Source: an uncultured Lachnospiraceae bacterium
Lineage (GTDB): Bacteria > Bacillota_A > Clostridia > Lachnospirales > Lachnospiraceae
DNA: 5,874 bases
Direction: 5' to 3'
NCBI GenBank assembly: GCA_902787595.1
Contig: CADAHD010000298.1
Span: 1-5,874 of the forward strand
Positions 1 to 5,843 of this stretch are shown in pieces. The stretch's first letter is position 1; each line of letters starts with the position of its first letter. Below the pieces are notes generated by a model. The model was not told where the DNA came from. It did not search any database and saw only the letters and a program-made list of their open reading frames with translations. A program made the position numbers and the translations under genes.

Positions 1-547
1 AGCCTTTTATAAAGATGAGATAATCTTCTCTTATCCAGGGCTTTATGCGATCTTTGTGAACCGTGTGGCTCATGAACTTTATCTGCTGGGCGTGCCGCTG
101 ATCCCCCGCATCATGACGGAGCATGCGCATTCACTCACAGGTATAGATATCAACCCCGGCGCCACCATAGGCAAGTATTTCTTTATAGATCACGGTACCG
201 GCATAGTGGTTGGCGAGACTACGGTGATAGGCGATAATGTGAAGGTATATCAGGGCGTGACATTGGGCGCCGCATCCACGAGAGGCGGCAGGAGTCTTAA
301 TAACAAAAAGCGTCACCCCACCATAGAGAACAATGTGACGATCTATTCCGGAGCATCCATACTGGGAGGTGACACCGTTATAGGAGAGGGGGCCGTGATA
401 GGCGGCAACTGCTTTATTACCAAGTCCATCCCTGCGGGAGCCAAGGTATACATACGCAGCCAGGAGCTGACCTATAAGTATGCCGACGAAAACAAGGAGA
501 AATGTGTACCCCTTGATGAGGAAGACAGCTGGTTTTACATCATCTGA
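1..547 (+). CDS. cysE: Serine O-acetyltransferase (EpsC/CysE type), 5' end cut off by window edge
   Basis: Cytoplasmic enzyme that makes O-acetyl-L-serine from L-serine and acetyl-CoA, the first step of cysteine synthesis. The frame is open from base 2 to the TGA at 545-547, giving 181 visible residues; the GTG at 56 lies inside a conserved stretch ([18 protein letters not shown]), so it is not the true start and the N-terminal helical part is missing from the window. After it comes a left-handed beta-helix of hexapeptide repeats (residues about 49-150 of the visible part). The catalytic pair known from E. coli CysE (Asp143, His158) is present with the same 15-residue spacing: Asp49 in DINPGA and His64 in IDHGTG, followed by GIVVGET and the RHP motif (Arg104-His105). 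An insert between GAAS and KKRHP is usual for the longer EpsC-type enzymes. The protein ends in Ile, as do SATs that dock into cysteine synthase. Family call is firm; pathway role is inferred from family. Confidence 0.93.
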   Translation, partial: AFYKDEIIFSYPGLYAIFVNRVAHELYLLGVPLIPRIMTEHAHSLTGIDINPGATIGKYFFIDHGTGIVVGETTVIGDNVKVYQGVTLGAASTRGGRSLNNKKRHPTIENNVTIYSGASILGGDTVIGEGAVIGGNCFITKSIPAGAKVYIRSQELTYKYADENKEKCVPLDEEDSWFYII

Positions 548-554
548 CGAAAAC

Positions 555-583
555 TTGTCATACAAAGGGTATTAGAATATAAT
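555..583 (+). promoter_or_regulatory. Sigma-A promoter for the dehydratase gene
   Basis: TTGTCA (555-560, 5 of 6 consensus bases) is followed after 17 bp by a perfect TATAAT (578-583). It lies in the gap after the serine acetyltransferase stop codon. The expected transcription start is about 589-591, at or beside the ATG at 591, so this promoter would give a leaderless or very short-leadered message. Prediction from sequence only. Confidence 0.6.
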
Positions 584-590
584 CAAACGG

Positions 591-2561
591 ATGAACAGGA
601 TCATAGGAACTAAAATACAACACTGGCAGGTGATGGCAGTGATGCTTGCGGTTTTTGATGCCGTGGTATTCAATCTGTCATTTTTTCTGGCCCTTCTGCT
701 TCGCTTTGACTTTAGTGTCGGCAGCATCCCTGCGGATTATCTGACGCCGTATCTTCAGTTTACGCTTATATATATGGCAGCAGGCCTGGTGGTATACGGT
801 CTGTGCGGACTGTATTCGGCCATGTGGCGCTATGCTTCCTTTATGGAGCTTGAGAGGATAGTATTATCCGCAGTCATATGTTTTGTGATCCATATAGTCG
901 GCATTACACCTTTTGTCCTGGGCGCCTCGGATGAATTCTTCCATATGCCCTGGTCATACTATTTTGTGGGTATAATGCTGCAGTTTATGATGACCATGGC
1001 CGCGCGCTTTTCCTACCGTTTTATCCTGCTGGTCAAGGAGCATAAAGGCGCCAATGACGGGGAATTCCGCCCGGTAATGCTAATAGGCGCCGGCTCTGCA
1101 GGAAGGGCTATCATACGTGAGATGACGCGCTTCGGCCACGGACACGACCGTATAGCTGTCATTATTGATGATGATAAGAATAAATGGAAGCGCTCCATTG
1201 ACGGCATTCCCATAGCCGGCGGCCGTGACAGCATACTTGAGAATGTAAGCCGTCATCATATCGAAAAGATCTATATCGCCATACCTTCCGCTACTGCGGA
1301 TGATCTTAAGGAGATACTTAATGTCTGCAAAGAGACCGACTGTTCGCTTAAGATGCTGCGCGGCATGTATCAGATGGTGGATGAGGACAGGATCACCGTC
1401 AACGATCTGAAGGACGTATCCATAGAAGATCTGCTGGGCCGCGAACAGATAAGGGTAGATATGCAGGAGATCTACGACTTTATCAACGATAAGGTGATAC
1501 TGGTGACAGGCGGCGGAGGATCCATAGGTTCGGAACTGTGCCGTCAGGTGGCTAGACATGCGCCTAAGCAGCTGATCATCTTTGATGTATATGAGAACAA
1601 TGCTTATGATATACAGCAGGAGCTCATGCGCGATCATCCGGATCTGGACCTTAAGGTAGAGATAGGGTCCGTGCGTGATTCCAGAAGGCTTATGCAGCTG
1701 TTTTCACATTATAAGCCCCAGGTGGTCTATCATGCAGCCGCGCATAAGCATGTGCCGCTTATGGAGGGCAGCCCGTCAGAGGCTATCAAGAATAACGCCA
1801 TAGGAACATATAAGACAGCCTATGCGGCTATGATGAACGGAGTGCAGCGTTTTGTGCTGATCAGCACTGATAAGGCTGTCAATCCCACCAATATAATGGG
1901 AGCCAGCAAGCGCCTGTGTGAGATGGTGGTGCAGACCTTTGATGCAAAGATAAAAGCGGGGAAAGCTGCGGATCTTAAAGCTATATACTCGCATATGAGC
2001 GACGGGGAAGAGTTTAAGTCCGATATAAAGCCCGTTACCGAATATGTGGCTGTGCGTTTCGGAAACGTGCTGGGTTCAAACGGCAGCGTGGTACCGCTGT
2101 TTAAGGAGCAGATAGCACAGGGCGGGCCGGTTACAGTTACGCATCCCGATATCATACGCTATTTCATGACCATACCCGAGGCAGTGAGCCTGGTGATGCA
2201 GGCAGGAACCTATGCAAAGGGCGGAGAGATATTTGTCCTGGATATGGGCAGCCCTGTCAAGATCGATACGCTGGCGCGCAATCTGATCCGCTTATCGGGC
2301 CTTAAGCCGGATGTGGCTATCAAGATAGTCTATACGGGTCTTCGCCCCGGTGAGAAGATGTATGAGGAGAAGCTTATGGCGCAGGAGGGACTTAAGACTA
2401 CGCCCAACAAGCTGATCCACATCGGAAATCCCGTACCCTTTGATGAGGACAGGTTCTTAAGTCAGCTTAACGGCCTTATGGATGCAGCCTGCGCCGGAAG
2501 CGCAGATATCAAGCAGCGCGTGGCCGAAGTAGTGGATACCTATCATCCGGATAACGGATAA
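591..2561 (+). CDS. Membrane-anchored nucleotide-sugar 4,6-dehydratase, PglF/CapD/EpsC family
   Basis: Probable UDP-GlcNAc (or related UDP-sugar) 4,6-dehydratase feeding a 6-deoxy or diamino sugar into a surface glycan or glycoprotein. The 656 residues fit the full-length family. There are four predicted membrane helices (about 14-38, 52-78, 85-110, 118-142), a first Rossmann domain with GAGSAG (166-171), then the SDR catalytic domain with TGGGGSIGSE (306-315). The active-site stretch STDKAVNPTNIMGASK (425-440) has Asp427-Lys428 and Met436...Lys440, so the usual YxxxK tyrosine is replaced by Met, as in Campylobacter PglF. RFGNVLGSNGSV (489-500) and TGLRPGEKMYEE (582-593) are family signatures. 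A roughly 25-residue insert (about 455-485) precedes the RFGN motif. The ATG at 591 has no good ribosome binding site. In-frame ATGs at 633 and 642 are alternatives, and AGGTGAT (628-634) sits before the one at 642. The exact sugar made cannot be told from sequence. Confidence 0.92.
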   Translation: MNRIIGTKIQHWQVMAVMLAVFDAVVFNLSFFLALLLRFDFSVGSIPADYLTPYLQFTLIYMAAGLVVYGLCGLYSAMWRYASFMELERIVLSAVICFVIHIVGITPFVLGASDEFFHMPWSYYFVGIMLQFMMTMAARFSYRFILLVKEHKGANDGEFRPVMLIGAGSAGRAIIREMTRFGHGHDRIAVIIDDDKNKWKRSIDGIPIAGGRDSILENVSRHHIEKIYIAIPSATADDLKEILNVCKETDCSLKMLRGMYQMVDEDRITVNDLKDVSIEDLLGREQIRVDMQEIYDFINDKVILVTGGGGSIGSELCRQVARHAPKQLIIFDVYENNAYDIQQELMRDHPDLDLKVEIGSVRDSRRLMQLFSHYKPQVVYHAAAHKHVPLMEGSPSEAIKNNAIGTYKTAYAAMMNGVQRFVLISTDKAVNPTNIMGASKRLCEMVVQTFDAKIKAGKAADLKAIYSHMSDGEEFKSDIKPVTEYVAVRFGNVLGSNGSVVPLFKEQIAQGGPVTVTHPDIIRYFMTIPEAVSLVMQAGTYAKGGEIFVLDMGSPVKIDTLARNLIRLSGLKPDVAIKIVYTGLRPGEKMYEEKLMAQEGLKTTPNKLIHIGNPVPFDEDRFLSQLNGLMDAACAGSADIKQRVAEVVDTYHPDNG

Positions 2562-2605
2562 ATGACGGAAAATAGCAGATAATTTTGAAAAACGGGGCAA
2601 AAAAA

Positions 2606-2613
2606 GAGAGGAG
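2606..2613 (+). promoter_or_regulatory. Ribosome binding site of the Ig-like repeat protein
   Basis: GAGAGGAG ends seven bases before the ATG at 2621 and fixes that start. The 59-base gap between the dehydratase stop and this ATG shows neither a convincing promoter nor a hairpin terminator, so read-through from the dehydratase is likely. Confidence 0.8.
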
Positions 2614-2620
2614 CTTTTAA

Positions 2621-4366
2621 ATGAAGGAGTGGAAAAGAAAGATAGCATCGCTGCTTATGGTGAGCATGCTGCTTGGCAGTTATGGTCAGACGGCAGTGTA
2701 TGCAGCAGAGCCGGAGGGCGGGGAGGTTGTGGTATCTGATGATCAGGACGGAGTGACGGCTGAGGACTCCGATACCGATGAAGAAGAGGAAGCTGTCGAT
2801 ATAGTTATCCCTGATGATACGGATGAAAAGGCGGATAATGATGGTACATCAGACCATAGCGCTATGGATTCACAGCCGGGCATCACTGCGGATACCGCCA
2901 GTCTGACTCTTGTTAAAGGGCAAAAGTTCGTTCTGAGTAATAATAACTGGACCAGTTCAGATAAGAAGATTCTGGCCATAAGTAAAACAAAGGCAACTGC
3001 AAAGAAAGCCGGCACGGTTAAACTGATCCATAATGATCAGATTATCGATGTGACTGTTGTGGAGCCGTCATTTGAGAGTAAGACGGTTAAGATGATAGCA
3101 AATCATGAGAAGACGGTTTCTCTTAATAATGTTGCAGGGCTCAATGTACAGTATATCAGCCTGGCGCCTGATGTGGCTTATGTAGACGGAGACGGAAATC
3201 TCCTTGCTTTAAGCAAGGGCAGCACTGTGATAAATGCATATGTTAACGGTGTGCAGTTCAAATACACAGTAAAGGTTGCAGATGTTGATACCACAAAGAA
3301 AGATTTCACAAATACCGTTGATCTTAAGCCGATGCAGAGTGTAAATATCAAGCTTAGCGGTTTCAAAGCGTCTAAGGCCGAGGATGCGGTGGTACGTATA
3401 AATAAAAAAGGCAGGATCACAGCCATAGGTGAAGGCACGACTGAACTTACCGCCAGCGGAGGCAGTACTGAGCCTGTTAAGATCACAATTCGTGTTTACG
3501 GCCCTTCTACTAAGGTGATGTATATATATGCAGGCGATACCAAGCCGCTTAAGTTATACGGAGTAAAAGGAAATGTTGACTGGAAGCCGCAGAAAGAAGG
3601 CGATACTCTGGTTAAGGTTGAAAAGAATAAAGTTAAAGCAGGTACGACTTCGGGAATAACAACGCTTGACGCAGAAGTTGAGGGATTCAAATATACAGCG
3701 GTGATCTTTGTTATGGATGCCACGATTCGAAACGAGGGCGTAAGCAAAAAAGGAAATAAATATACACTTGAAATGAATTCGGGAAGTACGTTACAGCTTG
3801 CATATATGGCTGTTTATCAGAATGTGATACTTAAGAGCAGCGACTGCAGCGTGGCCTATGCAGATGAGAATTGCATTATACATGCACGCAAGAAGGGCAG
3901 CGCAAAGCTCAGCGGAAAGATAAACGGAAAGGCTGTTACGGTCACTGTGAAGGTAGAAGGAAATGACAAGCCGGATAAGGATCTTGAACTTCATTTAAAA
4001 GAATATGGATTTACTGTCTATGGATACGGTTCCGAAAGGTATTCCGATACGGACAAGTCGGTTTATCAGAATCTGCCTAAACCGTATAAGGTATTATGGC
4101 ATGCCAAATTGCCTAATCCCGAATTCCCGGCTGAGAATCTTGCATATGTACGTCTGGTAGAGATAGAAGACGAGATGGTATCAATGGATATATTCTCCGG
4201 CGTCTATACAGGTGTTAATATGCTGTGCTCTATGGAGGTTGCATGCGAAGTGATAGATAAACTGGTGAATGACCCTTATGTGGAAACGACGGAAGGAGAG
4301 GGACCCTTCTACTATTTCCCGCCTTATTCCCAGTATATCAAATATGATTTCGCTGACTTTTATTAA
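2621..4366 (+). CDS. Secreted protein with about five bacterial Ig-like (BIG2-like) repeats
   Basis: A 581-residue exported protein of unknown specific role. Residues 1-28 form a Sec signal peptide: basic MKEWKRK, a hydrophobic core, and a VYA/AE cleavage site predicted after Ala28. Residues 30-85 are a low-complexity Asp/Glu-rich linker. Roughly 70-residue Ig-like units follow at about 86-149, 150-222, 223-295, 296-367 and 368-447. Each shows the bacterial Ig pattern: a SLTLVKGQ-like opening strand, a W/SSD-like turn (NNNWTSSDKK in unit 1, LKSSDCS in unit 5), a K(A)GT/KGS/EGT turn and a closing VTVxV strand. The last 134 residues (448-581) are acidic, rich in Tyr, and not recognised. No LPXTG sorting signal, SLH domain or dockerin is visible, so it may be released or held by protein-protein contact. 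Such repeats usually act in adhesion or as spacers in surface proteins. It sits directly after a surface-sugar gene, probably cotranscribed, and ends before a strong terminator. Confidence 0.85.
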   Translation: MKEWKRKIASLLMVSMLLGSYGQTAVYAAEPEGGEVVVSDDQDGVTAEDSDTDEEEEAVDIVIPDDTDEKADNDGTSDHSAMDSQPGITADTASLTLVKGQKFVLSNNNWTSSDKKILAISKTKATAKKAGTVKLIHNDQIIDVTVVEPSFESKTVKMIANHEKTVSLNNVAGLNVQYISLAPDVAYVDGDGNLLALSKGSTVINAYVNGVQFKYTVKVADVDTTKKDFTNTVDLKPMQSVNIKLSGFKASKAEDAVVRINKKGRITAIGEGTTELTASGGSTEPVKITIRVYGPSTKVMYIYAGDTKPLKLYGVKGNVDWKPQKEGDTLVKVEKNKVKAGTTSGITTLDAEVEGFKYTAVIFVMDATIRNEGVSKKGNKYTLEMNSGSTLQLAYMAVYQNVILKSSDCSVAYADENCIIHARKKGSAKLSGKINGKAVTVTVKVEGNDKPDKDLELHLKEYGFTVYGYGSERYSDTDKSVYQNLPKPYKVLWHAKLPNPEFPAENLAYVRLVEIEDEMVSMDIFSGVYTGVNMLCSMEVACEVIDKLVNDPYVETTEGEGPFYYFPPYSQYIKYDFADFY

Positions 4367-4382
4367 GGGGCGGGATCGGTAA

Positions 4383-4400
4383 AGATCTGTTTACAGCTAT
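4383..4400 (+). promoter_or_regulatory. Third operator-like site (O3), 80 bp upstream of O1
   Basis: AGATCTGTTTACAGCTAT matches operator O2 at 15 of 18 positions and carries the same core CTGTTNACAG as O1 and O2. Its centre is 80 bp from that of O1 and 96 bp from that of O2. It lies just after the Ig-protein stop codon and before the terminator. I infer an auxiliary binding site for the downstream HTH protein; there is no direct evidence. Confidence 0.5.
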
Positions 4401-4405
4401 TGAAT

Positions 4406-4440
4406 GAAAGGCGTGGCTTCGGCCGCGCCTTTTGCTTATC
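4406..4440 (+). terminator. Rho-independent terminator after the Ig-like protein gene
   Basis: The ten-base arm AAGGCGTGGC (4408-4417) pairs with GCCGCGCCTT (4422-4431) across a TTCG tetraloop closed by C-G, with one G-T wobble; the stem can be extended by A4407-T4432. The right arm runs into TTTT (4430-4433) and then GCTT. It lies 40 bases after the TAA and insulates the downstream two-gene operon. Confidence 0.87.
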
Positions 4441-4460
4441 GTTGAGCTTTCTGCATGACA

Positions 4461-4482
4461 ATATATCTGTTGACAGATATAT
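4461..4482 (+). promoter_or_regulatory. Operator O1, palindrome over the -35 box
   Basis: ATATATCTGT and ACAGATATAT are ten-base inverted arms around a central TG. The -35 hexamer TTGACA (4470-4475) lies inside it, so a bound dimer would block RNA polymerase. Likely bound by the Xre-family protein encoded just downstream (inference from position and symmetry). Confidence 0.8.
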
Positions 4483-4499
4483 CTGTTAACAGATATAAT
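4470..4499 (+). promoter_or_regulatory. Perfect consensus sigma-A promoter of the Xre/nucleotidyltransferase operon
   Basis: TTGACA (4470-4475) and TATAAT (4494-4499) are both exact consensus hexamers, 18 bp apart. The predicted start site is near 4506, giving a leader of about 22 bases that contains a strong ribosome binding site. A promoter this strong wrapped in operators points to tight repression by the product. Confidence 0.88.
4478..4497 (+). promoter_or_regulatory. Operator O2, perfect 20-bp palindrome between -35 and -10
   Basis: TATATCTGTTAACAGATATA is a perfect 20-bp inverted repeat that fills the spacer and enters the -10 box. Its centre is 16 bp from that of O1. The two sites form a tandem duplication of a 16-bp unit (4463-4478 and 4479-4494) that differs at one base (G4472 versus A4488). 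Confidence 0.82.
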
Positions 4500-4515
4500 T
4501 TATGGAGATATGATC

Positions 4516-4523
4516 AGGAGGTG
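4516..4523 (+). promoter_or_regulatory. Ribosome binding site deciding the Xre start
   Basis: AGGAGGTG is a full anti-16S match ending four bases before the ATG at 4528. It lies downstream of the in-frame ATG at 4510, which would start almost at the 5' end of the message and has no binding site of its own, so 4528 is the start used here. Confidence 0.88.
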
Positions 4524-4527
4524 TAGT

Positions 4528-5100
4528 ATGAGGATCGATCAGTTTTTAAAGGATAAGCATATCAGTTTGTATTCGCTGGCTGAAAAAAGCGGCCTTAATT
4601 ACTCAGTGGTATATAACATTATGAAAGGGAAATCGGATATCAGGCAGTGTAAGCTCGATACGGCGGCCAGGCTGGCAGATGCATTGAGGATATCAATTGA
4701 TGACTTAATGCTTTTGTGCAAGAAGAATTACAGCTTTACACTTTTTCGCAGCGAACAGTGTCATCAGGTGCACCGCAAAGGAGAGCTGGATTATGTGATC
4801 GATGTCCTTGAGAGGCGCGAGATCGATCATTACTGGCATTTGTGCATGTATGCCGAGGCGTTGTATGAGCTGGCGATGATAGATTATATCAGCCGGAGAA
4901 ATAATATCCCCAGATGCGAAAACTATAATGAGATGCGCAGTTATAAGCTGGACCATAAGACGTATCCGATAGATGTAGAGATATCAAATAGTCTTTTAAA
5001 AGATAAAGACGCGTATGACAAGGCAGAAAAAAAAGCTATTCCAGAGTTCTTGAAGTATAACATAATAGAAGGAGAAATCTTTGACGATGAGCGAAAATGA
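4528..5100 (+). CDS. Xre-family HTH protein with long C-terminal domain; putative antitoxin/autorepressor
   Basis: A 190-residue cytoplasmic DNA-binding protein. Residues 1-62 form an Xre/Cro-type helix-turn-helix domain: SLAEKSGL is helix 2 and turn, NYSVVYNIMKGKS the recognition helix region, and KLDTAARLADALRISIDDLM the last helices. Residues 66-190 are a mostly helical extension I cannot name (key stretches VHRKGELDYVIDVLER, YAEALYELAMIDYISR and a C-terminal AIPEFLKYNIIEGEI). In two-gene modules of this shape such an extension often contacts the partner protein; that is inference. The start at 4528 rests on the AGGAGGTG six bases after its AGGAGG core; a longer 196-residue form from 4510 is unlikely. 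The gene overlaps the downstream nucleotidyltransferase gene, suggesting translational coupling. Its promoter is embedded in two palindromic operators, most simply read as autorepression. Alternatively it is only the operon's regulator and not an antitoxin. Confidence 0.87.
   Translation: MRIDQFLKDKHISLYSLAEKSGLNYSVVYNIMKGKSDIRQCKLDTAARLADALRISIDDLMLLCKKNYSFTLFRSEQCHQVHRKGELDYVIDVLERREIDHYWHLCMYAEALYELAMIDYISRRNNIPRCENYNEMRSYKLDHKTYPIDVEISNSLLKDKDAYDKAEKKAIPEFLKYNIIEGEIFDDERK
5069..5074 (+). promoter_or_regulatory. Ribosome binding site inside the Xre gene for the nucleotidyltransferase
   Basis: AAGGAG lies 6 bases before an in-frame TTG (5081) and 12 before the ATG (5087). The spacing favours TTG while codon preference favours ATG; the two choices differ by two residues. 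Confidence 0.65.
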
Positions 5101-5815
5101 AAGCGGAAAAAAACAGGATTCGTTCACAAAGGAAAATCTTGATGAGGTGCTGAGTGAGCTTGGCAAGGTGTTCCGTAAGATGAACGGAACAAAGATCCCG
5201 GCGGAAATAATACTTATAGGAGGCGCGGCAATAGTGGCAGGATACGGTTTCAGAGAATCAACCACTGATATTGATGCGCTTATTCAGGCTTCATCTGCCA
5301 TGAAAGACGCTATCCGTAAGATAGGCGATAAATATGGCTTTTCGCGGGACTGGATCAATCAGGATTTTAAGAAGACGGCGTCATACTCAGATGCGATAGT
5401 ACAGCATTCTGTTCACTACAGAACTTTTTCAAATATTATGCATGTTCGTATTCTTCCTGCAGAATATATAGCAGCAATGAAACTAGCTTCATTTAGGGAA
5501 TACAAATATGATAAATCTGATGTGATCGGTGTAGTGATGGAAACAGGCATTTCGCGTGACCGGATAGAGCGGGCTATATCTGATCTATATGGATCCTTTG
5601 ATAAGCTTGACCGGGCAGATCCGGCCCGGGATCTTTTGGACGAGATTTATTCAACTGATGACAAGAAAAAACTATATGATGAATATAGAAAAGAGGAAAT
5701 CGAAGGCTTTGAGATACTAAAGCAGGCTGATTCGGATTACAAAGGCTTTCTGAACAGGGACAATGTCAACGATGTAATTGCCGCCATAAGGGCTAAGAAA
5801 GAATCCGGGAAATAA
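5087..5815 (+). CDS. DUF6036/AbiEii-like nucleotidyltransferase-fold protein; putative toxin
   Basis: A 242-residue soluble protein with a polymerase-beta-like nucleotidyltransferase core. Residues 41-65 carry the fold's signature: a hydrophobic strand, GGAA (45-48), then TTDIDAL with the paired acids Asp61 and Asp63 that would hold the metal. The later stretch ILPAEYIAAMKLAS (122-135) followed by Asp142 and Asp145 resembles the 'lspeyLlamKL...D..D' block of DUF6036 and AbiEii-type proteins. I see no clear third carboxylate in the strand at 116-123. The tail (about 150-242) is helical and charged. The family includes toxins that add nucleotides to tRNA; the substrate here is unknown. The gene overlaps the Xre gene by 14 bases (20 if the TTG at 5081 is used), so the pair is surely cotranscribed. 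It may be a toxin, a defence effector, or a sugar- or drug-modifying enzyme; the first is favoured by the context. Confidence 0.82.
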   Translation: MSENESGKKQDSFTKENLDEVLSELGKVFRKMNGTKIPAEIILIGGAAIVAGYGFRESTTDIDALIQASSAMKDAIRKIGDKYGFSRDWINQDFKKTASYSDAIVQHSVHYRTFSNIMHVRILPAEYIAAMKLASFREYKYDKSDVIGVVMETGISRDRIERAISDLYGSFDKLDRADPARDLLDEIYSTDDKKKLYDEYRKEEIEGFEILKQADSDYKGFLNRDNVNDVIAAIRAKKESGK

Positions 5816-5843
5816 GGGCCTGCCTTGCGATGGCGGGTCTTTT
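5814..5843 (+). terminator. Rho-independent terminator of the Xre/nucleotidyltransferase operon
   Basis: An 11-bp stem pairs AAGGGCCTGCC (5814-5824) with GGCGGGTCTTT (5832-5842) around a seven-base loop, with three G-T wobbles, and runs into a short T tract (5840-5843). The left arm begins inside the TAA stop codon of the nucleotidyltransferase gene. Confidence 0.75.

Noticed and set aside
56..58. GTG at 56 as the acetyltransferase start
   Set aside because: The frame stays open to the window edge and the upstream residues match the conserved family sequence, so the gene begins outside the window.
545..560. TGAC...GTCA inverted repeat between the acetyltransferase and dehydratase genes
   Set aside because: Only four paired bases around an eight-base loop and no T tract; too weak for a terminator, and not convincing as an operator although it overlaps the -35.
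131..565. 144-residue open frame on the minus strand across the acetyltransferase gene
   Set aside because: It is the antisense shadow of a clearly conserved enzyme; its translation has no recognisable domain and no ribosome binding site.
1013..2155. Several minus-strand open frames inside the dehydratase gene (e.g. 1080-1637, 1820-2155)
   Set aside because: Antisense shadows of a well-conserved coding sequence; no family features, no start signals.
2562..2582. Short frame MTENSR right after the dehydratase stop
   Set aside because: Only six codons, no ribosome binding site, no support as a peptide.
2578..2590. GATAAT and TTGAAA in the gap before the Ig-repeat gene as promoter elements
   Set aside because: The order and spacing are wrong: no -35 lies 16-18 bp before GATAAT, and no -10 lies the right distance after TTGAAA.
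2743..3994. Minus-strand open frames inside the Ig-repeat gene
   Set aside because: Low-complexity Ser/Val/Leu-rich translations reflecting the codon pattern of the + strand protein.
4461..4497. The 16-bp tandem repeat as a short CRISPR-like or attachment repeat
   Set aside because: There are only two adjacent units with no spacer, and symmetry plus the embedded promoter explain it better as operators.
4510..4527. Earlier ATG (4510) as the Xre start
   Set aside because: It lies upstream of the strong AGGAGGTG site and only about 4 bases from the predicted transcript start, so it cannot have its own binding site.
4705..5265. Minus-strand open frames opposite the Xre and nucleotidyltransferase genes
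   Set aside because: Shadows of the two real genes; no binding site or known motif.
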